Positions 58,787-64,000 of a stretch of DNA of 64,000 bases are shown here, in pieces. Where the stretch lies: assembly GCA_046349435.1 (NCBI GenBank), contig JAXMCI010000013.1, positions 62,001 to 126,000 of the forward strand, in the 5' to 3' direction. Positions within the stretch are counted from its first letter, which is position 1, and each line of letters opens with the position of its first letter. Below the pieces are notes generated by a model. It did not search any database. It worked only from the letters and a program-made list of their open reading frames with translations, and had not been told where the DNA came from. A program made the position numbers and the translations under genes. The stretch is from JAXMCI01 sp046349435. GTDB taxonomy: Bacteria > Pseudomonadota > Alphaproteobacteria > Dongiales > Dongiaceae.

Positions 58787-59491
58787 TCAGGCCCGATCCT
58801 TCGGCTGCTCGCGGCCCGCGAAGATCATCGCGGCGAGCTCCTTGCCGTCATGCTCGCTGTGATGGCTGGCGAGCGCGAAGGCGCGCTCGACGTCGCCCTT
58901 GACGATCGCATTGGCCAACGGCTCGTGGATGGCGAGCAGGCCGTCGAGATTGTGGTGGAAGCGGTCGGTCATGGTGAGGAACAGGCGGGTCTGCGCCTCG
59001 AGCCTGGCGTAGACGTCGATCAGCCGCTTGTGCCCGGACATCTCGACGATGGTGCGGTGGAACTCGAAATCGAGATCGAGCATCCGCTTGCGCTGCCGTG
59101 CGGCGACCGCGGACCGCATTCCCTTGAGCACCTGCTCGAGCGCACGGCACCCGCCCTCCGACCGGCTCGCCGCCGCCCAGCGGGCGGCCAGGGCCTCCAG
59201 CGAATCGCGGAGGGTGTAGATCTCGACCACGTCGGCCTCGGTGAAGGAGGTGACCACCGTGCCGCGCCGCGGCCGGTACTCCACCAAGCCTTCGTGGCGC
59301 AGGTCCTTCAGCGCCGCCCGGATGGTCCCCTGGCTGACCTGCCAGCGATCGGCGAGATCGAGCTCGGTGAGGCGCGCGCCCGCCGACAGCTCGCCCCGGA
59401 AGATTGCCTCGCGAAGCTTGCCGGCGACATCCTGGTCGAGCCCCTTCCGATCGAGCTCGGGCTGCTGTGTCCTCATCGAGACGGTCACCAT
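58787..59491 (-). CDS. GntR-family (FCD) transcriptional regulator
   Basis: 234 residues. N-terminal winged helix: KLREAIFRGELSAGARLTEL, DRWQVSQGTIRAALKDLRHE, GLVEYRPRRGTVVTSFTEAD. C-terminal FCD ligand domain with metal-type residues (DFEFHRTIVEMSGHKRLIDV and the late SHHSEHDG). Probably represses the neighbouring catabolic genes until a carboxylate-type ligand binds. The start is uncertain: ATG 59491 or ATG 59476. A TATAAT on the minus strand at 59602-59607 may be its -10. Confidence 0.9.
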   Translation of the reverse strand: MVTVSMRTQQPELDRKGLDQDVAGKLREAIFRGELSAGARLTELDLADRWQVSQGTIRAALKDLRHEGLVEYRPRRGTVVTSFTEADVVEIYTLRDSLEALAARWAAASRSEGGCRALEQVLKGMRSAVAARQRKRMLDLDFEFHRTIVEMSGHKRLIDVYARLEAQTRLFLTMTDRFHHNLDGLLAIHEPLANAIVKGDVERAFALASHHSEHDGKELAAMIFAGREQPKDRA

Positions 59492-59647
59492 TCCGGCTGC
59501 ACGGGATCGACGCTCGCGGAGCCGCGATCGGCCCGGCCCGCCGGGACCAGGCACGCTGGTCGAGCCCCCGCGCTTCCAGGAAAACCCGGCACTTTCCGGC
59601 TATTATAGGGGGCGGTGGGCAATCCGCCAGCCCGTCCCTCGGCGCCG

Positions 59648-62092
59648 TCAGGCGCGCAGCCGCGCGCCTTTCGGATCGAGCAGGGGGACGAGGCTGGCGC
59701 GGGCGGCGTGGCGCTGCAGGCCGACCTCGATCTCCCAGCGCCCCGAGGCCACCAGATCGGCCGTCACCCCGGCATCGTGGGTGACGTAGCCGAGGGCCAC
59801 GGCACGGCCGAGGCAGTGCCCGTAGCCCGCCGAGGTCGTCATCCCGGCCAGGGCGCCATCCCGGAAGATGGGCTCGTTGTGATAGAGCAGAGGCTCGGGA
59901 TTCTCGAGGGCGAGCTGGATCAGGCGCTTGCGCGGAAAGCCCGCCGCCTTCTGCCGCAGCAGGGCGTCCCGGCCGACGAACCATGCCGCCTTCCGAAAGG
60001 CCACCGCGAAGCCCAGGCCGGCCTCGAGCGGCGTGTCCTCGCCTGTGATGTCATGCCCCCAATGCCGGTAGCCCTTCTCGAGCCGCAGGCTGTCCAGGGC
60101 ATGCATTCCGCAGAGCCTGGCGCCGTGGCTGGCCCCGGCCTGCAGCAGCAGCTCCAGCACGTGCACCGCGAACTCGCCGGGGACGCAGAGCTCCCATCCG
60201 AGCTCGCCGACATAGCTGATCCGCGTGGCGCGCAGGCCCGCGGCACCGACGGCGATCTCCCGCGAGGTGGCGAACGGGAACCCGGCGTTGGAGAGGTCGT
60301 CCTCGCTGAGCGATTGCAGGAGGGCGCGACTCGCGGGACCCATCACCCCGATCACGGCATAGGCGCCGCTGACGTCGTCGACCGAGACCCGGGCGTCCGG
60401 GACCAGGCTGCCGCGCAGCCAGCGCAGATCCCGCACCGCGGTCGCGGCGCCGGTGGCGACCAGGTAGGCGTCGTCGGCGAGCCGGGTCACGGTGAGGTCG
60501 GCCTCGATGCCGCCGCGCTCGTTCAGCCACTGGGTGTAGACGACGCGGCCGGGCTCGACCCCGACGTCGCCGGCCGAGATGCGCTGCAGCTCGCGCTCGG
60601 CATCCGGCCCGCGGACCAGGAACTTGGCCAGGGTCGACAGGTCGAAGAGGCCGGATCGCTCCCGCGTCGCCCTCGCCTCCTCGGCGGCGTAGGGGAACCA
60701 GTTCTGCCGGCCGAAGCTGTAGCGATAGCGGGGCTCGACGCCGGGCGGGGCGAACCAGTTCGCCCGCTCCCAGCCCGCCGCCTCGCCGAAGCAGGCGCCC
60801 GCCTGCGCGAGCCGGCCATGGAGCGGCGTCCGGCGCGCCCCCCGGGCGCTCTCGAACTGCCGGTAGGGCCAGTGCATCGCATAGGTCAGGCCCAGAGCCT
60901 CCGACACGCGCTCGCGAAGATAGTAGGTGCGGTTCTGATGCGGATGCATCCGCGCGATGTCGACCTCCCAGAGGTCGAACGGCGGATGGCCGTCGACGAT
61001 CCACGCCGCCAGCGCCATGCCGGCGCCGCCGCCGGACTGGATGCCGATCGAGTTGAAGCCGGCGGCGACATAGAGGTTCGGCAGGTTGGGCGCGGCCCCC
61101 AGCAGATAGCGCTGGTCGGGGGTGAAGCTCTCCGGCCCGTTGAAGAACTTCCGGATCCCCGTCCGCGCCAGATCCGGCACGCGATGCATCGCGCCTTCGA
61201 GGATCGGCTGGAAGTGCTCGATATCCTCGGGAAGCTCGTCGAAGCAGAAGCTCTCCGGGATCCCGCCCATGCCCCAGGGCTTGGCCCTGGTCTCGAAGCC
61301 CCCGAACAGCAGCTTGCCGGCATCCTCCTTGAAGTAGGCGCCGCCATCCATGTCGCGGAGCACGGGCAGCTTGTCGGGCAGCCCCATCGGCTCGGTGACC
61401 GCGTAGAAGTGCTCGGCGGCATGGAGCGGCACGTCGACGCCCGCCATCGCTCCCACCTCGCGCGCCCACATCCCCGCGCAATTGACCACCACCTCCGCCG
61501 CGACCTCGCCCTCCGCGGTGACGACGCCGCCGGCCCGGCCGTCCCGCACCCGGATTCCCGTGACCTTGCAGTCCTCGACGATGCGCGCGCCGCCGAGCCG
61601 GGCTCCCCGGGCCAGCGCCATCGTCGTGTCGGCGGGATTGACCTGGCCGTCCTGCGGGAAGAAGACCGCGCCGACGACGTCGCCGATCTCGAGCAGGGGC
61701 CACTTGTCGCGCGCCTCACGGGGCGAGATCTGCTCCACCTCGACGCCGAAGGCGCGCGCCATGGAGGCGCCGCGCCGGATCTCCTCCCAGCGCTCCGCAT
61801 TGGCGGCGATCGAGATGCTGCCGTTCTGCTTGAGCCCGGTGGCCTGCCCGGTCTCGGCCTCCAGGCGGCGATAGAGGTCGATGCTGTATTGGGCCAGCCT
61901 GGTGAGGTTCCGGCTGTAGAGCATGCCGCGCACCAGCCCCGCCGCGTGCCAGGTGGTGCCGCAGGTCAGCTTCCTGCGCTCGAGCAGGAGGACGTCCGTC
62001 CTGCCGAGCTTCGTCAGGTGATAGGCCAGGGAACAGCCGACGATGCCCCCGCCGATGATCACGATCTCGGCGCGCGCTGGTATTCTGCTCAT
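59648..62092 (-). CDS. FAD-dependent dehydrogenase fused to GcvT domains (dimethylglycine/sarcosine dehydrogenase-like)
   Basis: 814 residues. DAO-type FAD domain (about 1-370): AEIVIIGGGIVGCSLAYHL, the covalent-flavin region LLERRKLTCGTTWHAAGLVR and GFNSIGIQSGGGAGMALAAW. Then a linker domain and GcvT folate-binding domains (about 430-810): RSGLFDLSTLAKFLVRGPDA, YVGELGWELCVPGEF and LRLEKGYRHWGHDITGEDTP. Such enzymes oxidatively demethylate N-methylated glycine derivatives and pass formaldehyde to tetrahydrofolate. The exact methylamine substrate is not determined. No signal peptide; cytoplasmic. Confidence 0.92.
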   Translation of the reverse strand: MSRIPARAEIVIIGGGIVGCSLAYHLTKLGRTDVLLLERRKLTCGTTWHAAGLVRGMLYSRNLTRLAQYSIDLYRRLEAETGQATGLKQNGSISIAANAERWEEIRRGASMARAFGVEVEQISPREARDKWPLLEIGDVVGAVFFPQDGQVNPADTTMALARGARLGGARIVEDCKVTGIRVRDGRAGGVVTAEGEVAAEVVVNCAGMWAREVGAMAGVDVPLHAAEHFYAVTEPMGLPDKLPVLRDMDGGAYFKEDAGKLLFGGFETRAKPWGMGGIPESFCFDELPEDIEHFQPILEGAMHRVPDLARTGIRKFFNGPESFTPDQRYLLGAAPNLPNLYVAAGFNSIGIQSGGGAGMALAAWIVDGHPPFDLWEVDIARMHPHQNRTYYLRERVSEALGLTYAMHWPYRQFESARGARRTPLHGRLAQAGACFGEAAGWERANWFAPPGVEPRYRYSFGRQNWFPYAAEEARATRERSGLFDLSTLAKFLVRGPDAERELQRISAGDVGVEPGRVVYTQWLNERGGIEADLTVTRLADDAYLVATGAATAVRDLRWLRGSLVPDARVSVDDVSGAYAVIGVMGPASRALLQSLSEDDLSNAGFPFATSREIAVGAAGLRATRISYVGELGWELCVPGEFAVHVLELLLQAGASHGARLCGMHALDSLRLEKGYRHWGHDITGEDTPLEAGLGFAVAFRKAAWFVGRDALLRQKAAGFPRKRLIQLALENPEPLLYHNEPIFRDGALAGMTTSAGYGHCLGRAVALGYVTHDAGVTADLVASGRWEIEVGLQRHAARASLVPLLDPKGARLRA

Positions 62093-62210
62093 CGCTCGGG
62101 GGCTCTGCCAGGCAGGGCCGCGGCTCGCCCCGGGGGGCGGGAGGCGGCCGGGATGCGGTCGCGCATGTGGCGCGGCGCGGGGACGCGGACGCCCCCGGCC
62201 GCCGGCGGTC

Positions 62211-63755
62211 CTAGGACTCGAAGTAGAGCTGCTCGGGCATGCGCGCGCCGGTCAGCACGGGCGTCGGCACGAAGCCGCCGATGTTGCCGCCCAGCGCAAA
62301 GATGGCGTTGTTGAAGACGGGGATGACGTCGCCGCCGTCGTCGCGGATCATCGTCTGCATCGTGGCGTACATCGCCCGCCGCTTCGCCATGTCCAGCTCG
62401 CCGCGCGCCGCCACCACCAGCCTGTCGAACTCCGGACGCCGCCAGGCGGTCTCGTTCCACGCCGCATCGGACAGGAAGCCGGTCGAGAGCATCTGGTCCG
62501 CCGTCGCGCGGCCGGACCAGTAGCTGCCGCAGAACGGCGCCTTCAGCCAGACATTGTCCCAGTAGCCGTCGTCCGAGACGCGGCGGATGGCGATGTCGAT
62601 GCCCGCCTTCTTGGCGCTCTGCTGGTAGAGCGCCGCGGCGTCGAGCGCCCCGGGGAAGGAGGTCGGCGCCACCTGCAGCTCGATCGGCGCATTCCAGCCG
62701 GACTTCTTGAAGAGCGACCTCGCCTTGTCGGGATCGTAGGTGCGCTGGGCAAGCCCGGCGTCGAACATCGGGTCGAAGGACGGCACCGGCTGATCGTTGC
62801 CCAGCCGGCCGAAGCCGCGCAGGATCTTCTTCAGCATGTCCTCGCGGTCCAGCGCCAGCTTGAGCGCCATGCGCAGGTCGGCGTTGTCGAAGGGCCGCAG
62901 GTCGCAGCGCATCGGGAAGCAGTAGAAGCCGGCGCTCGGCACATCGAGGACCTTGACGCCGCCCTTGGCCTTCAGCATGCCGACGATCTTCGGGTCGACG
63001 CGGTTGATCGCGTCGACCGCGCGCGTCTGCAGCGCCGACATCCGTGCGGTCGGGTCGTTGATGGCGATCAGCTCGACGGTGTCGACATAGGGACGGCCGG
63101 GCTTCCAGTAGCCCGGGTTGCGCTTGCCGGTGATCACCACGCCCGGATTGACGCGATCCAGGACGAACGGCCCGGTGCCGATGCCCGCCGCGGGGTCGCC
63201 GCCCTCGGGCATGATGAGCAGGTGATAGTCGGAGAGCAGCGCCGGCAGGTCCGCATTGCCGGCGGCGAGCGTGAAGGTGACCTCGTGCTTGCCGCTCGCC
63301 TTGACCTCGGTGACCGGCTTGAGCACCGCCAGCGCGCCGGACTTTGAATTGGGTCCGCGATGGTGATCGATCGAATGGACGACGTCGGCCGCCGTCATCT
63401 CCTTACCGTTGTGGAACAGCACGCCCTTGCGCAGGGAGAAGACCCATCGCGTGGCATCGGCATTGGGTTGCCAGCTGGCCGCCAGCTCGGGAACGGGCTT
63501 GCCGTGCTCGTCGATCTCGACGAGGCAGTTGCCCCAGATGAAGCCCTTGATGAAGCCGTAGTCGGAGGCGTAGCTGGCCGGGTCGAGCGAGTCGGTCGTG
63601 CCGGCCCCGTCCACCCCGAGCCGCAGATGGCCGCCCTTCGCCGGACCGGCGGCGCGGCTCCGGCCGACCCCCATCGCGAGCGGCGCCAGTCCGCCGACCG
63701 CCGCCGCGCCGGCGAGGAAGGCCCGCCGTGCGACCAGCTTCCGATGCCGAGTCAT
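62211..63755 (-). CDS. Periplasmic substrate-binding protein of a peptide-type ABC transporter (SBP family 5)
   Basis: 514 residues. Twin-arginine-like leader (VARRAFLAGAAAVGGLAPLA). Family 5 motifs: GHLRLGVDGAGTTDSLDPAS, RWVFSLRKGVLFHNGKEMTA (written as LRKGVLFHNGKEMTAADVV) and DLRMALKLALDREDML. Although DppA-like, such proteins also bind opines, glycosides and other small molecules. It is upstream of the dehydrogenase on the same strand; no permease or ATPase genes are in view. A well-formed promoter with a palindromic operator lies at 63790-63827. Confidence 0.92.
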   Translation of the reverse strand: MTRHRKLVARRAFLAGAAAVGGLAPLAMGVGRSRAAGPAKGGHLRLGVDGAGTTDSLDPASYASDYGFIKGFIWGNCLVEIDEHGKPVPELAASWQPNADATRWVFSLRKGVLFHNGKEMTAADVVHSIDHHRGPNSKSGALAVLKPVTEVKASGKHEVTFTLAAGNADLPALLSDYHLLIMPEGGDPAAGIGTGPFVLDRVNPGVVITGKRNPGYWKPGRPYVDTVELIAINDPTARMSALQTRAVDAINRVDPKIVGMLKAKGGVKVLDVPSAGFYCFPMRCDLRPFDNADLRMALKLALDREDMLKKILRGFGRLGNDQPVPSFDPMFDAGLAQRTYDPDKARSLFKKSGWNAPIELQVAPTSFPGALDAAALYQQSAKKAGIDIAIRRVSDDGYWDNVWLKAPFCGSYWSGRATADQMLSTGFLSDAAWNETAWRRPEFDRLVVAARGELDMAKRRAMYATMQTMIRDDGGDVIPVFNNAIFALGGNIGGFVPTPVLTGARMPEQLYFES

Positions 63756-63789
63756 TCTCTCCTCCGCTGCAGCTATCGTGTTTATAATT

Positions 63790-63803
63790 GATTATCGATA
63801 ATC
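63790..63803. promoter_or_regulatory. Perfect palindromic operator candidate (GATTATCGATAATC)
   Basis: 14-bp perfect palindrome in a short AT-rich island. It overlaps the -10 of the substrate-binding-protein promoter, the usual place for repression. AT-rich symmetric sites of this sort are typical of GntR/FCD regulators, and one is encoded nearby at 58787-59491. The link is inferred. Confidence 0.55.
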
Positions 63804-63827
63804 ACTGTGACGGCGGCGAGATGTCAA
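63798..63827 (-). promoter_or_regulatory. Promoter of the substrate-binding-protein gene
   Basis: On the minus strand: perfect TTGACA (63822-63827), 18 bases, GATTAT (63798-63803). The -35 overlaps the stop codon of the upstream partial gene. GGAGGAGAG is the ribosome site just before the ATG at 63755. Confidence 0.55.
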
Positions 63828-64000
63828 GCCTTGTCGTGGCCGGCGCGCGCCATCAGCCAGGTCGGCACCAGCTCGCGCGACAGCACGTCGGCGACCGTCT
63901 CGCGCCGCCGCACCAGGGCGGACCGCCCGCTCGAGACCATCACGGTGGCCGAGCGCGGGATGGCGTTCGACTGGCAGGCGAACGACTCGTTGTAGGCGCC
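63824..64000 (-). CDS. C-terminal end of an unidentified protein (partial)
   Basis: 58 residues before a TGA at 63824: GAYNESFACQSNAIPRSATV onward to LSRELVPTWLMARAGHDKA. The sequence is not low-complexity and reads like a real enzyme C-terminus, but I cannot name the family. It probably belongs to the same minus-strand catabolic cluster. The N-terminal part lies beyond the window. Confidence 0.55.
   Translation of the reverse strand, partial: GAYNESFACQSNAIPRSATVMVSSGRSALVRRRETVADVLSRELVPTWLMARAGHDKA

Noticed and set aside
59615..62314. 899-codon plus-strand frame
   Set aside because: Antisense to the GcvT-fused dehydrogenase and without recognisable motifs.

Overview
The window is about 70% GC and comes from an alphaproteobacterium, most likely in or near the Rhodospirillales. 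This is inferred from gene order: rpmH-rnpA-yidD-yidC-engB-argB, a HAD nucleotidase-dapD-dapE, truA/fmt/def, and ffs-dnaX-ybaB-recR are arrangements typical of that class. Genus cannot be read from the sequence. No prophage, insertion sequence, CRISPR array or integrase was found. Genes are tightly packed, many cistrons overlap by 4 bp (ATGA, GTGA or TTGA), and sigma-70 promoters of the form TTGNNN-N16-18-TATANT are recognisable in many gaps.

Layout. 1-2140: an amino-acid ABC transporter operon (minus, cut at the left edge) and tRNA-Arg. 2264-13860: envelope and housekeeping genes (lipoprotein, gpt, K+-channel-like protein, gamma-glutamyltransferase, RlmI-like methyltransferase, secreted phytochelatin-synthase-like protein, orphan histidine kinase, TVP38 protein with a flavin disulfide reductase). 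14013-26944: the conserved ribosomal/membrane-insertion/lysine/tRNA-modification block, interrupted by a large DoxX-like/NDH-2/cyclic-nucleotide-binding fusion at 18469-21141. 26968-36543: rmuC, SPFH and NfeD proteins, a frameshifted nitronate monooxygenase, cupin, DUF4139 protein, GT-C-like membrane protein, alpha/beta hydrolase and recR. 36599-38929: ybaB, dnaX and the 4.5S RNA. 38964-46590: DUF6134, nudC, 2OG oxygenase, an XRE regulator with an unknown partner, a Bax-inhibitor-1 protein, an S9 peptidase and hipBA. 46715-52848: pheST behind a leader with an intrinsic terminator, a cupin, and lepA. 53000-58800: dispersed repeats, HxlR regulator, two tandem DUF2061 paralogues, tRNA-Ser, META-domain protein, diheme cytochrome c and a frameshifted SDR. 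58787-64000: a catabolic cluster with a GntR/FCD regulator, a dimethylglycine/sarcosine-dehydrogenase-like flavoprotein and a peptide-type substrate-binding protein.

Four genes (fmt, a nitronate monooxygenase, dnaX, an SDR) are each split by what looks like one missing base. Two of them are housekeeping genes, so assembly error is the leading explanation. It should be resolved before any biological reading, including programmed frameshifting in dnaX.

The most unusual gene is the predicted membrane NDH-2-type dehydrogenase with a DoxX-like N-terminus and a cNMP-binding C-terminus. Next are the tandem secreted/DUF2061 pair, the hipBA control region with two matching operators exactly 50 bp apart, and the pheST leader.
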